From NCBI GenBank assembly GCA_033182465.1, contig CP137322.1, positions 682,001-746,000 of the forward strand: DNA of 64,000 nt, in the 5' to 3' direction. Both the position numbers and the translations under genes were made by a program. How positions within the stretch are numbered: the first letter of the stretch is position 1; every line of letters begins with the position of its first letter. The stretch comes from Sanghuangporus weigelae (Eukaryota; Basidiomycota; Agaricomycetes; Hymenochaetales; Hymenochaetaceae). The notes under the pieces were generated by a model. That model saw nothing but the letters and a program-made list of their open reading frames with translations, made no database searches and had not been told where the DNA came from. This document shows, piece after piece, positions 20,736 to 33,921 of the stretch.

Positions 20736-21938
20736 TCAGAAGACACCAACACCAGATGATGTCGGCGCCAGGTCGGCATTCAACCCTCCGCACAGCTCGA
20801 GTCCCAAAGCTGTGCTTGCGTCCATCGCTTGGTTGTTCGCAGCGACGACGCCCCCATCGGACTGGACCGTCAAAAACAGGTCCAGAAGTCTCTGCATCTC
20901 CACTTCGTTTTCCCATTCAGTCGTGATCTCCGTCGACCCGATCAACGGCGCCGCGGAGGGGGTGGGCGCGGTGTATGGAACGTCCTGCCCTTCGCCAGAA
21001 GTATTAACCTCTGGCAAAGGCGACGACGCGTTGAGAGGGGAACCCGAGAAGATTTCCCGGATCCAGGCGTCCACATCTGCTTCGGCTGCTGGCGCAGGCG
21101 ACGGGAGGTCATAGAAGAGGGGAGTCGGTGCGAAGTCCGCCTCAGGGCCAGAAGCGGCTGGAGACGGGAACGCAGAACGAAGAGTCGTCGTGTCAAGTCC
21201 ACCCGCTGCAGGGGCATCGCGGGGGGGATTGCCGCGGTGCTCACCACCCGTGCTAGGTGGCAAGTGGACTCGGACTCATCTGCGTCAAGACTTATGCTCG
21301 CACCGGAGATGGATGGAGAGGGTGTGATAGGGAATACAGGCGTTGATGGAACTAAGACGGGAAAGGTGGTCGTGGTATTGTTAGTGTCGGACTGTGGAGG
21401 AGATTGTTCAGACATTGGAGTCGATTGAGCGGTGGGAACAGGAGTAGGGAGACCCTGGGCGGCGAGAACCTTCATTACGGCCTCCCATCCTTTCTCAAGA
21501 GACTTTATTCGTTCCTTGAGTTCTGCGTTCTCTCGCTCTCGCTCCTTCTCACGCTGCTGCTCTTGTGCACGTCTTGCATCTGCATACTGGAGGTCCGATA
21601 GTGTCATTCCAGCACGCAGTTGTTTGTTCTCCTCTTCCAGCTCAGCTACGCGACGCTCCAGAGTTGTGAACTGAACTTTCCGTCTGTCACGAGAGTTCTG
21701 AGCAGCGATGCGATCTAAATCATATCTCAGTAAACGACTAGTTGGCCATGCAACCGTAGATCCACCTACTTCGGTGTGCGCGGGCTTCTTTGCGCTCCTC
21801 TGCTGACATTTCGGTCCTCTGTCGCTTTCGCGGTGGGGCCGACGCAGTGTCTGAATGCGACGGATGTGGAGAGCTGGCCTCATCAGACTGCGGCGAGGGC
21901 AATGAGAGCGCTGAGGGGTTAACGGTGTTTGCGGACAT
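20736..21938 (-). CDS. HAC1: HAC1/XBP1-type bZIP transcription factor of the unfolded protein response
   Basis: A bZIP activator of ER-chaperone genes, normally produced only after Ire1 cuts its mRNA during ER stress. It starts MSANTVNPSALSLPSPQSDE (21938). A normal intron of about 60 bases splits the basic region and joins ...ERKEARAHR to NRIAAQNSRDRRKVQF. The leucine zipper follows: LERRVAELEEENKQLRAGM. The basic-region signature N-R-I-A-A-Q-N-S-R-D-R-R-K is that of basidiomycete Hac1/Cib1 factors. In the bZIP frame the gene stays open to a stop at 20942. A second frame on the same strand (open from about 21263 to 20736) encodes an acidic, hydrophobic C-terminus (DVDAWIREIF, EVEMQRLLDLFLTV) that looks like an activation domain. 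A frame switch between them is expected through an Ire1 intron ending at 21209. The coordinates given are for the spliced form. An in-frame upstream ATG exists at 22160. Confidence 0.85.
21201..21217 (-). promoter_or_regulatory. Ire1 3' cleavage hairpin in HAC1 mRNA
   Basis: In the mRNA sense this reads UGCCC-CUGCAGC-GGGUG: a seven-base loop CUGCAGC closed by five pairs (three C-G plus two G-U). The loop is identical to the known 3' cleavage loop of XBP1 and fits the Ire1 rule CNG/CNGN. Cutting after CUG (between 21209 and 21208) would place the downstream sequence in the activation-domain frame. Confidence 0.75.
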
Positions 21939-22647
21939 GACTGGCGTGTTTGTCGTTAACTGAGAAGGGGACGTGGTCGTACGTGGAAGAGAGAGCGCAA
22001 ACGAGAGTGAAGAGACTAAAAGGGACGGGACGAGAGAGGAGACGAGTGTAGACGTGGCGGTAGGTGTAAGAGTTATGTGGACACGTAGCAGTCTGATGTA
22101 ATCAGTCGGAGATCGAAATGCAACACTGCCCTCCGAGAAACGAAACTCTGAAGTAGGCATTATTACATGGCAAGCACGCTGTGATGTAGTATTTTAGCTC
22201 GAAAAAAGTAATTAGCATCAGCTTCGCCGAAATAATTTCGCTAGTTCACTCCGAGTCATTCCTTTTCATCACCGTCGTAGATATTTAAATAGTCGTAGTA
22301 AGGAGCTCAAGGGAGTCTAGATATTATATGGATCTTAGAGGTGGAAGGCATAGATCAAATTCGGTGGGGTTCTAAAAGACTGGATGCTTCAGATTGCTCA
22401 ATTGACAGCCCAGGACGGTCAGCTCTCTTTTCCCTCTAGATTAATATGCTTCTCCATTACAGACAATAAGAACTAAAAGATGCAATGTTGTTTTGTTTGA
22501 AGCAGAGCAGGAGAAGACTGTGATCCCAATATAGTGACTACCCCGATTTGGAAGACCGATTTTTTCCGTTTTTCTTTCTGTGATCGACGCGTGGTAGGCA
22601 TCTCTTACTTACAAAAGACGACTTCCGCTCTTTCATCTCTCGCAGCC
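21939..22647. promoter_or_regulatory. Divergent promoter region of HAC1 and PRMT1 with ACGTGG motifs
   Basis: This 709-bp stretch separates the two divergent start codons. Three ACGTGG sequences lie on the HAC1 side, at 21971-21976, 21981-21986 and 22052-22057. The first two are spaced by exactly ten bases, about one helical turn. ACGTGG is the core of bZIP/UPR-type elements, so HAC1 self-regulation is possible, but this is inference; the two nearest copies may lie in the leader. The PRMT1 side carries a pyrimidine-rich tract near 22559-22580. Confidence 0.4.
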
Positions 22648-24275
<1,628 letters not shown>

Positions 24276-25994
24276 TCTAATCGCTGCATGATAAAATCTT
24301 GCATCGTACATTGTGCATTCATGTTTTACTTGACCTCGTCTCACATTTCTCGCTGTGCTGTTCGCGTTCCACAACACGTATCGATCGCATGCGTACCCAA
24401 CTCTTGTTTTCTTCACATACTGCATCGCATATCTCACGACTGCTCTTATTCCCGATGAACGACATCCTTCCCTTCCTCGATACAGGTATTGATTGCCATA
24501 TCATAATATTGATGCGATGAGTTACGATTGCGCATGAATTCCCCCGTACTTAACTTTCTTGGACTCACATCGTACATGTTTTCGGCATGTCTTGTCCCGT
24601 CCCGTCTTGACCTTATCGCTAGTTGGTTTGATTGTTGCTGAAAAAATATATGTTGGAATCTGGGTGGCTGGACACCGGTCTTACACACCAGTTTGTTTCT
24701 TCCGGAAATTGGAGCTCTATACCGTGATACGAGACGACATCGTTCTTGGACAATCCCATACCCAAGCAACAAAGACTTTTCCCTGGTATTGTGTCTATTG
24801 CTCTGCTCTCGTCCGCAACCATAGTTACGTCTTAGGAAGTATTCCCGAATAATCAACACTAATCAGAAGAGGCACAAGACAATAATCAATCCTTCTCAGA
24901 ATAACAGCGCATGTCAAGGATGTAGCTCACAAAGCCGCCAGTGCAGATGATGGATACAGTGTCGATGCTACGCGTGAAGGCATAGCCAACTTGTGCGCGT
25001 AGTGAATCAGATTGAACGCGGGATGTCGCCGTGTAGTCCGTGAACTCTGGTATTGACATCTCGAGAAAGTCGGGGATGGCTGGGAGACACTTTGATAACT
25101 CTGATTGAAAGATGGTGTTTCCGGCAGTAATACTGTCTCAACCATCCCTCCCAAAGTGCTTTGAAACACCTCCTGCTTTACGGTTCTTGCCATCAAGAAG
25201 GCAAGCCAAGTAAAATTCTGGGCAGCATCGCACAGCGCAGATCCTAGCAGGAACATGCCGGTAGAAAAGAACAACCGTATAAGAGTTCATGCCTGGTTGT
25301 GCTTATGAGCACATGAAGCTCGAAGCGGGCAGGACTCATACATGCGGACACTGCGGATGATGGTCACGTAGCTTCATTTGAGGGATCATAAGGGAAATTA
25401 CTAAGTAAATATGCTGATACGATCCAACTGTAATTGGATTCACCGCCGATATCTTCAACAGCTAACGTGGCATTGGCACAGCTACGACAGTTTGATCCAG
25501 TGTTTCTAAGAAAACTGAACAGAGTAGAAGTCAGCGCTTATAATTACAGTACTAAGAGAAAGGCATACCAGTCAGCATAAATCAGTCAATGCTAGTGATA
25601 TACGAGCAAGTTATATTACGGACGCCAGAATGACAATCTTCATATTACTGGTGAGATTTGATATGCATAAATTCAGAAGTGCTGTGAATAAGCTCAAATC
25701 AGTTACTTGTGCGGTTTTCCTTTCTCGTGCTGCACTTCTTCATGCTTGGTGCCCTAGCAATGACCACAGCAGGTCGTTTGTTACCGTCTCCGATAGTGCT
25801 CAAGTTATGTGTGAGTTCATCGTATAGGTAGTATGCACATGAGCATACTAAAGAGAAAACTGAGAGTAGTCAATATTCGCGTTATTTACACGTATTTGTA
25901 GCAATGCAATGTCACGTGGACGGTCAATGCTTCGTGCTGCTGTACTGCGAGTTGCTTCCGTCGCTCATCTTCTTCCCTGTCTTCCCCTGGCGCA
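24276..25994. other. About 1.7 kb without a supported gene
   Basis: Several frames of 60-137 residues occur on both strands but none shows domain character or clear splice linkage. A minus-strand frame at 24927-25274 has a hydrophobic start (FLLGSALCDAAQNFTWLAFL) and might be the remnant of a membrane protein, but it has no ATG at its beginning. The stretch otherwise holds the 3' end of PRMT1 and the promoter of the next gene. Confidence 0.35.
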
Positions 25995-28028
25995 ATGGAT
26001 CATCAAGATGCTGTTGATCGTCTCAACAGCGTGCCTATGAGCGTCGCAGAACGGGTTATAAATGTTCACACAACTAAGTCGTTCGAATGGGTAGTCGATA
26101 ATATTTTTAACGAAGAAAAATGCGGGAAACGGTGCGTCCTTCTCGTGGACAATGAACGTCATTCGCCCCCATCGTCTCAATATACTTGAATCCTAGGAAC
26201 AAAGTTTTGTTCTGGAAATCGGACAAACCTGGATCCTGTCATTTCTTCGTCGAGTTTGCTCAAAAGGACTCCATACCAATCGCTCAGAAGGAGGCCGGTC
26301 CAGGAGTTACCGTACATTGTCTATCGCGCAACATGAATATGGCCTACGTATTTGACTGTCTCTCTCGTGGTATTGATCCACCGAAGAAACGAGCTCAGCC
26401 AGACAATGAAGGATCCCAGGTTGGAGATCCTCCGAACTCGGCTAAATATTCAATTTCTTCCACTACCTCTGCGAAGCGGCAACGGATCCTTGAGAATGAA
26501 CCTGCAAGACGGCCAAGCCCACCCCCTAGCTATCGCGATGCTCTGCACAAGCCATACCGGCCTGCCACGAGTTTCTCTCAGAATGCCCGTGATACTGCCC
26601 CGCGTGATGTTCCTCCGCGTGACGCTTCGCAGCGAAGCTACGCCTACGATTCCAAACCAAAGCAGAATTGGAACACGAGTGTGGACAACCGGGACAGTAA
26701 TCGTCGGTATCAGAGCGGCTATAGCAGCAATTACCAGAAGTCTCGATTTCGTAACAATCGGAGCTCTAATGGCTCTGTCAGTCCTCCGCGTCGCCTGAAA
26801 GATGAAGGCCTCTACTATGGGGACAGAGATGACAAGCGCGGACGTAGTCGTGAACGAGATTTCAGTCCGGCACGGTCTTCCTTCCGGCGATCATCCGACA
26901 CTTCTATGAAACGACCGTCAGAAACGTCGTTAAAACGACCTTCTGACGTTGCCATGTCCACTTCTAATGATTCTTATATTCCAACTTCTCGCCTTCCTGT
27001 TCCTACCCAACCACCAAGCAAGGACGCTTTTGACTTGACTAACCTAGACTCTTTAAGTGACGATAACATTTCAGCTGTTATTGACTCTCTGAAGTCATCG
27101 TTCAGTGGACCAGAAACCTGGATGACCGTTGCAGCTCATTACCGGCGGAAGGAACTGCATAAGAATGCACTGGCTGTTGTTGATAGCATGCTGGAGGGTA
27201 ACTAAGCATTTTCTCTTGATCTTCGCAAAGGAGTAGTTTTCTTTCTTATTAACATTCCTTCTTTCAGTCATGCGCGAAAGAGGCATGGAAAAATCGGATC
27301 TGCGTCCTGCCTTGTTGCTAATGGCTCAATGCCACTATAACATTGCGAAGCAGGAAATGCATGATCCCGATTCTAAGGAGGCCTCGAGTAGACATTTTGT
27401 CTTGTTGCTCGACTGGTTGCGCGAAACGTATGGGCCATTCACTCCTGTGCTCGATGCCATTGCTCAGTCAGCAAATCGGAACCCGTGGAGTCCAGGGAAA
27501 GAAGGCGCATCGTCTTATCAGCAGGCTCCATACGATTCTGCGCAACGCTCGGTTGTTTCTGGTTACGATTCCGTACTACCGTTATCATCCAGTTTGTTTG
27601 ACTCTCATAGCTCCGTTCCGGCGAGGATTGATGCTATCAGCGAAGAAAACAAGCGGTTGCGTGAAAGTGGATCGTCGACATCGGCCGAACTCGCTGCATG
27701 TCGCACAGCGCTTCACGAAGCTGAGAACCAGGCGCGATTGACAGAAGTGAAGCTTCAGCGAGCGTTGGAGGACCATCGCTTGGCTGCTGCAAGTGCTGTT
27801 CGCGAATCCGATGCGCGTCGGCGCGCAGAGGACCGTCTCATTCAGGACCGCAAAGCCTGGGAACGACGAACGGAAGAACTTCGGGACGAAGGAGCACGAT
27901 CTGCAATGAGGGAGTTGACTGCGATCTTGACGTTGTCCGCGCGTGCACCTTTATCTATGCTAGAAGCTACGCGTGTCTTCTGTGAAGCGCGGGGACGAGT
28001 AGAGCGCGACGTTCCCAATACCGCTTAA
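25995..28028 (+). CDS. Hypothetical basic, RS-like protein with C-terminal coiled coil
   Basis: Three exons. The start is MDHQDAVDRLNSVPMSVAER (25995). Exon 1 joins exon 2 at GKR/NKVLFWKSDKPGSCHFF. The N-terminal 110 residues look like an ordered alpha/beta domain, ending in NMNMAYVFDCLSRGIDPP. I considered a BRCT-like fold but see no clear signature. The middle (about residues 115-290) is disordered and rich in Arg, Ser and Asp, with DKRGRSRERDFSPARSS and two near-repeats (MKRPSETSLKRPSD). Then an ordered helical region spans the second intron (DNISAVIDSLKSSF, ETWMTVAAHYRRKELHKNAL). The last 150 residues form a long Glu/Arg/Ala coiled coil. The protein ends VERDVPNTA. RS-like content hints at RNA or chromatin association, as inference only. 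It is convergent with the kinase gene. Confidence 0.7.
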
Positions 28029-28527
28029 AATGTCAACTTTCTGCATCTCCTTTAGACTAAAATGAAGAAAACGATGACGTTTTCTTTTTCTTGAGCTCTT
28101 CGATCTCAAAATTTTTTCGAAGACTTCTTCGTACATATGTAAACCGTGGTCGCTACTGCAATGTAATCGATCAAAAGTTCTGCTGTACATGCAAACAATG
28201 TTGACATGCAAAATAATAGCTTATCCTTGAACAAGAGTGGCTACAGGGAGATAGAAAGAACGGTGCCATCTATAAGATCATGGAGCGTGATGGCCGTCCG
28301 AGGTCGTATTAAGTACAAAAAAAAAATACTTAAAGTTTCATAAAGTTCATGAAGAAGAAGGGCAGTGCAAGAGTCTATAGACGAACAATGCAATTATGTG
28401 CAGACGTCCCAAAATGCAATGAAAAACAGCGAAAAAGAACCAACATTTAGTTACTTGCAAAGGCGAAAGGATGATGATAAAACAGTATTGAGACAACTCA
28501 AGGCGTCACATCGATATTCGGCAACGA
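28029..28527. other. Convergent 3' region, no gene
   Basis: AT-rich sequence between two converging genes; expected to hold both 3' UTRs. Confidence 0.4.
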
Positions 28528-31370
28528 CTATGAGGTCTTCGACTCCTTTGCAACAGGGATTGGCGCGTTAGCAGCACTCTGCGCTTGAGCATTATTAACA
28601 GCGTTGGCTGCTGCTTTGGCCCTCAGCAGATTGTGGGCACTTTTCCTTCGCCCGGCAGACAACCCTTTACCGACCAAGCCAACCGCACTCAGACGCGTCA
28701 TCTTGGCGCGTTCCACTCGTCTCAAGAATGGGCTAGGCAGGTTCTCTTCGTCGGAAGGGTCGTAGTAAGGTGTCGGAGGTAGTGGTGCATTCTTCTTTCC
28801 TAAGGTAGACTTCGGTTGTGTTCCACTGAAAAGTGCAGGAGTAGAAGCGGAGGTCGGGATACTTGGTCGCCCTGACATGCGAGTCGATGGTCGGCGCGCT
28901 TTAGTCTGTGCCGACTGGCTCGCTTTCTTTACGGCAATCTTCTGAGGCGAGGACTTTGGTACAGGTAGCGCCGACGGCGTAGTTTTCGCTTTATTCGATG
29001 AATGTCTGCGAACAGTTATCTTCGCACGAGCCGAAATAGAGCCAGACGATGAAGTGGTCTCGTCCTTCCCTCGCGAACGGCGACGGGCTGTCACATCCTT
29101 TGTCGGAGAGTTCAGCTCTGCCACCGAGGAAGCACACGAATGACTCGTCGTAGTAAGTGTACCCGTAACGTTCTCCGTATCATCAGCATCAGCATCATCG
29201 TTTTCATCGTCTGAACTTTCGGATTCTGCAAAGTCGAAGATTTTCCTGAAGTTGAGACCGATAGCAGGGGTGTTCTTGATGATGTTGGTGAGCGCGGCAT
29301 TCGCTTTTGAGCCAGTGTGAGTGAATGGAGCTGGTGTCTTCAGAGCCTCGCCTGTTGCGGTAAGAATTACACCTCGCATGGCAGAGCCTGGAAGTGGAGC
29401 GACGGTCTGTTTTTTCTTATCTTCGATGGGTTTCGATGTAGTCGGCGTCTCAAGACTACGACAACGATGCAAATTAGCTTCTGGTCTACGTGGTGTTGCT
29501 TCGCAATCACTGGTCTCCTCCTGAGTCATACGTCTGGAGGGTGCAATAAGATTCTTTACGTCCTCCAAGGGATTTTTCTCATGACGGTTCGCTGTTGGCC
29601 GTCTCAGTTCTCGTCAAATCAGATGAATAGGTACTACGAAGCACGAACCTCTGGTTGTTTGCTGCATTTGCTCTCTCTCCTTCGCCAACTTCATTCTCGC
29701 TCCATCAATCTTCTGTGTTTCTTCGGCGAGCTCTTTTTGGCGTGACTGAACCCATTGCATGGCAGACTGGAGCTCGCTTCGCAACTGTTCTTCTCTCTTC
29801 TGCCATGCTGTATTGATTTCCTCTTCCCTCTTTCGCACTGCCTCAAGAATCTCTTCCTCTCTTTTGCCCATCGCAGCGCGAACTTCCTCCTCTCGGCGCA
29901 TAACAGCTGAGCACAGCTCCTCTTCCCTCGCTGCGATTGCTCGCTTGGTGCGTTCTTCAGCCTGGCTTACAAGCGCAGTTAAACGAGCAATCTCTGAATC
30001 TTTTTGAGCGATAGTGGTCGACAGGGCTGTCTCGCGTTGTGAAAGGACAGTACTGAGGTTCTGAAGCTCGCGTTCCTTTGCAAGGACATTCGCCTTATGT
30101 GTCTTGACCGACTGAAGCCTTCCAGGAGTTAAGCTAGAGATAGCAAAGAAGAGTCCAAAATGGCTTACATTTTTTCAGTATCAGCTACTTTCCGAGCAAA
30201 GTCGATCCGCTCGTGCTGAAGTAGCTGTTGGGCGGAGGGCCTCATAGCCGGCTATTTCGCTGATTTAGCTTGATAGAGAAAGATAAAGAGTCGAGGCGTA
30301 CATTCAGGTTTAACATCGACTTGATTACGTGGCTTAATGAGCTAGAATAGCCTTTCGGTAGCGGAGGAATTCGGGCATTACGAATCAGCATGGACAACTC
30401 GCTATGCGTCTGAGCCTCGGCGAAAGGGGGCCTTAGAGCACATAACTCGTAGATCAAGCAGCCAAGCGACCAAATGTCACTCTTTGTGTCATACGATTTC
30501 TCTTGAATGAGTTCTGGTGACATATAGTAAGGAGTCCCGACGTAGGTGTTGGCAAAGTTTGTTTGGGTGAGAGCCTTTGAGAGACCAAAGTCGCCTAGTT
30601 TGATCGTCTTGCCTTTGCTAATAAATACTGCACAGGAAATTCAGTACTAGGATTGAGCGAGAGGATAACATTGGATTGCATACCGTTCTCCGGTTTCAGA
30701 TCCCTGTGTAAAATCTGCTGCCGTCTAATCTCAGTAGCGCCATCCTCGCCAGGGCTGGAAGTCGGACAATGACAATGTTGAAGTGCAAGAAGAAGCTGAA
30801 GGAAGTACGACCAGACTACGTCTTCAGGTAGTGGACGCCCGACTCGCGAACACTGCTTGATGATCGATGTAAGATCCCCTCCGTCGCAATATTCCATTAA
30901 TATGTACAGAATGCCGGCTTCCTTGTCGACATGCTTTATGCCACCTCGTCAGCTGGTTTACCCAAAAACCTTAGGGAACAGCATACCCTATCGATATATC
31001 TGACGATATTCTCATGGTGCAGATCTTTCAGGATATTGCTGAGGAGCGAGCAAGTAGTATCAGGACGGGTTCAAGCAAAGTCCAACACGACACGCACACT
31101 TCAGCCACGATCTGCTTCCGATCCCTCTCGGACATGCGCTCAAACTTGAGCTCCTTCCTTGCAAGTATCTGTACACATAAGATGACTTTGGTCAGTTTAT
31201 CTGTTTCTACAATTCATAAATGCACAAGTAAGTTCAACCACGCGTACCTCGCCATCAGATTTCCGTCGAACTTTGCGTATGATACCAAAAGATCCATTCC
31301 CGATTATATCCAGAGGGTCATATAGATCCATCGGATTGGACGGGTTGGATGCCGTTGTAGGCGCAGACAT
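28528..31370 (-). CDS. nimA: NIMA-related serine/threonine kinase
   Basis: NIMA kinases promote mitotic entry and spindle events. The protein starts MSAPTTASNPSNPMDLYDPL (31370). The kinase domain shows the P-loop IIGNGSFGIIRKV, the lysine in ILARKEL, the hinge LMEYCDGGDL, the catalytic loop ILHRDLKPEN, KLGDFGLSKAL, and activation-segment end YVGTPYYMSPEL. DIWSLGCLIYELCALRPPF follows. The FGII sequence in the P-loop and the LGDFGLSK pattern place it in the NIMA/Nek2/Kin3 group. After the kinase comes a long coiled coil with 12-residue repeats built on KREEE (about 29720-29910). The tail is Ser/Lys-rich with IIKNTPAIGLNFRKIFDFAE, basic runs and ends VAKESKTS. Several short introns interrupt the kinase part. 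All catalytic residues are intact. Confidence 0.92.
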
Positions 31371-31778
31371 CGTTGGATGTTAGGATGGGAGGATAGGAGT
31401 GGCCTTAAGAGTCAGTTCGGTTTGAACTTGTTGAAGTTGAAACTTGGATGGTTCCGGTCATGTGATCGTGCCGTGGACGGCAGGCTTTCTGGGTAACAGT
31501 GGCAACGCTTCAACTTTCCGCTCTTTGCCTTAGCATATAGATTATCAAGCTCTTTGTAATAGATTTTACAATTCCGCTCTGAAATACTCATCCTTACTGT
31601 CGGAGCATTATGGACCATCTTCATCGTACGTCTGTCGTCTGTCTCTAGATTTTTATACGCCTAAAATAAGATTATCCGTGGAAGTGGTTCAACTCTGCCC
31701 ATTCTTAAATGAAAGTGGATAGTTGACAGCGCAGAAGATGTCGATTTTTCTCCGCGGCTCAAACGAGCGGAGAAAGAG
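31371..31778. other. Divergent upstream region of the kinase and the F-box relic
   Basis: About 400 bases between two divergent starts. A minus-strand frame (31412-31624) has no recognisable domain. Confidence 0.35.
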
Positions 31779-33283
31779 ATGACAGAATCAAGAATTAATT
31801 GGCAAAGCGCTTTAGAGGATCTCCATCGCATTTCGAAATCGGTCGATCAACTTCCACGAGTGACCCTGCCTTTGGAACTTGTTCAATACATCGTGGCTCT
31901 CGCCTTTTTCAGAGGGCGACTTATCCGACTTGAGGGGAGCGTCAGAGCATCGTGGTGTAGAAAGTCTTCTCACCTTCGAGCATCCGGCCCATAATGTCTT
32001 GTTGGCTTCCACGACATTCAAGGTCCACAGTTATTGCCTTTATGACGAGAATCCCAAATGGGAGAGTTTCGACGATCCTCAGCTTCAAATTCCCGATGGA
32101 AGATTACGAGTAGAGCTTTCCGATATACCTACTGTGCACAATGAGTGGGTGGTTCGATTCGCCCGACGGTTCGCTCGTCGGGCGAGACAATTAAAATTTT
32201 ACACTGCTTCTGAACTGGAACAATGCGGTCCTGTTCTCCCTCATCTACGGTATTTTGCTTTTGAACTTGACAGTAATTCAGACGTGCAAAACGAGGTTCC
32301 CAACTGGGATTGGCTGGCCAAAGTAGTGGGATCTACGGAACGCGTTGAACTGCGATGTGCATCAATACCCGGTCCTTTGTCGAAGGATTCATCTCGTCTG
32401 GCTATTTAACGAACATCAGCCGCCTTACTATCAAGCTTGTGTGCAAAGCGCAAACGATAAACGAGTGGCCGTCCCCAGATGAAGTTCTGAAGATGCTGCC
32501 AGAACTCACGAACCTCGTTTCACTCACAATCGGCAACATTGATTCCTCCTGCCCTGACATAGAGCTGGGCACCGCACCGGACTTAATGTTATACGATACT
32601 AACAGGTTGTATCGCAATTATTCGAACGGTTTACACCCGGAGCTGCCTCCACTCAGGCAACTTCGGTTTGAGACATAGAATGGGATATTGCTCTGCCCTT
32701 TATCTCGAAACTGGCGTCTTACGATTTGAAGGAACTTTCCATTTTCGAAATCTTTAATCCGAAAGGTGACAAGATTAGTGCTTCTTGTAACAAGCTGTCT
32801 GAATTGTTCCCCAACCTGGAGGCTCTTCTGTTTCCGACGGTAAATTTTTAATCTGAACCCGTCACCACACTGCTAATGTTGCCGTTTTATAGCTGGACAT
32901 TCGAAGAGTCCTGATCAGAGAAGAATCCACACATAATGGTAGGGGCAGCAAACTCTGGAATTTCCCGCATTTACACACACGCTTGATATTCACCGAGCCG
33001 ACTCTCCCGGTTCGATTGAATCACTAATGGACGTCGTGGAAGTTATCAACTTACGAGCAGCAGCGGCCGCTCAGCGTCATTCTTCTGCCTGTAGTGATGG
33101 CCCAGAGGAACTTGTCGAACCCATCAACCGCCTCTACATGAACCTTCCGAAAGTTTATCACATCTGTGCAGGCACTTTTTCCAAATACGTGAAATCGGTA
33201 GGAAGCTTGGAAAGCCAGAATATGCTTTTGTACCTGGGACTCGAACAAATTGTTCCGAATCTCGTGCTCCAGTCAATAGAGTA
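31779..33283 (+). pseudogene. Decayed F-box/LRR-type gene
   Basis: The start (MTESRINWQSALEDLHRI) leads to an F-box-like segment, LPLELVQYIVALAF. The coding signal then moves to another frame at a run of five T near 31905-31910: one extra T would explain it, since ALAF followed by SEGDLSDLRGASEHRGVESL reads smoothly. A second frame change falls near 32370-32395, where the signal passes to GFISSGYLTNISRLTIKLVC. A third falls near 32670, before EWDIALPFISKLASYDLKEL. An apparently normal intron (about 32840-32892) and a last part (MDVVEVINLRAAAAAQRHSS to VLQSIE) follow. The family is common and fast-evolving in Agaricomycetes, where such proteins would pair with Skp1. With three breaks this is probably a pseudogene, though sequencing error at the T run cannot be excluded. 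Confidence 0.6.
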
Positions 33284-33921
33284 AGGCGACCGTGGTTTCT
33301 GCGTCTCTCAATGCTATGGATCCACGCCGACGACGGATGCCTTCTTGCGTTGATACAGATAATAATTCCACTGTATGGATTTAGGAGCCCAACGTATGGC
33401 CAAGCAACATGTCGTCCTCCCAGACTAACTCAATTTCTCCAGAAGGTTACAGTGCAAAGAGTCACAAGGATATGAACTGGAAGTCGAGCAAAGATATCCT
33501 GAATAGATCACAAGAGGAGCATCTTGGGGAATGTTTCTCACACGAGTCAGTATCTCCCCATAAACAATATGTCTAGAATGTCATAGTCGTTGTTCAACTG
33601 GTCTCGTTTTCCACGGTTCGTAAACTAGAATGTCGACCTATATATGGTTCTTCGATCAAATTTAGCAGCACTTTAAATATTCTAGCGCAGGTACTCAGTA
33701 TGTCCTGACATACTGTAATAATGAAAACGAAAAAAAAAAAATGTCGACCTTATTCGATATCAGTAAGTAGACAGAATCACTGTGATTCAATAGACTCAAG
33801 CCAACAAGATAAACTCTGGTATGGGCACTACCGAATACATATCATGTAAGATCGCTGGTAACGACCTCGGATCTTCCGATGGGCCTGTCATAAGTAGTTA
33901 ACTATGCCTTTACCTTTACTT
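33284..33921. other. No gene supported
   Basis: Short frames only; an A-rich run at about 33730-33741. Confidence 0.3.

Noticed and set aside
20829-21428. A 199-codon plus-strand frame over HAC1
   Set aside because: Antisense shadow of the HAC1 C-terminal coding region; Arg/Gly-rich composition without domain character.
21939-22160. Longer N-terminus of HAC1 from the upstream ATG at 22160
   Set aside because: The added 74 residues are Leu/Ser/Thr-rich without domain character and the downstream ATG at 21938 gives the expected short N-terminus; more likely leader sequence.
24927-25274. Minus-strand frame with a hydrophobic start
   Set aside because: No ATG at its start, no recognisable family and no splice partners; kept only as a note in the intergenic entry.
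33007-33025. GGTTCGATTGAATC resembling a tRNA B box
   Set aside because: No acceptor stem, anticodon stem or A box can be placed around it, and it lies within the F-box relic.
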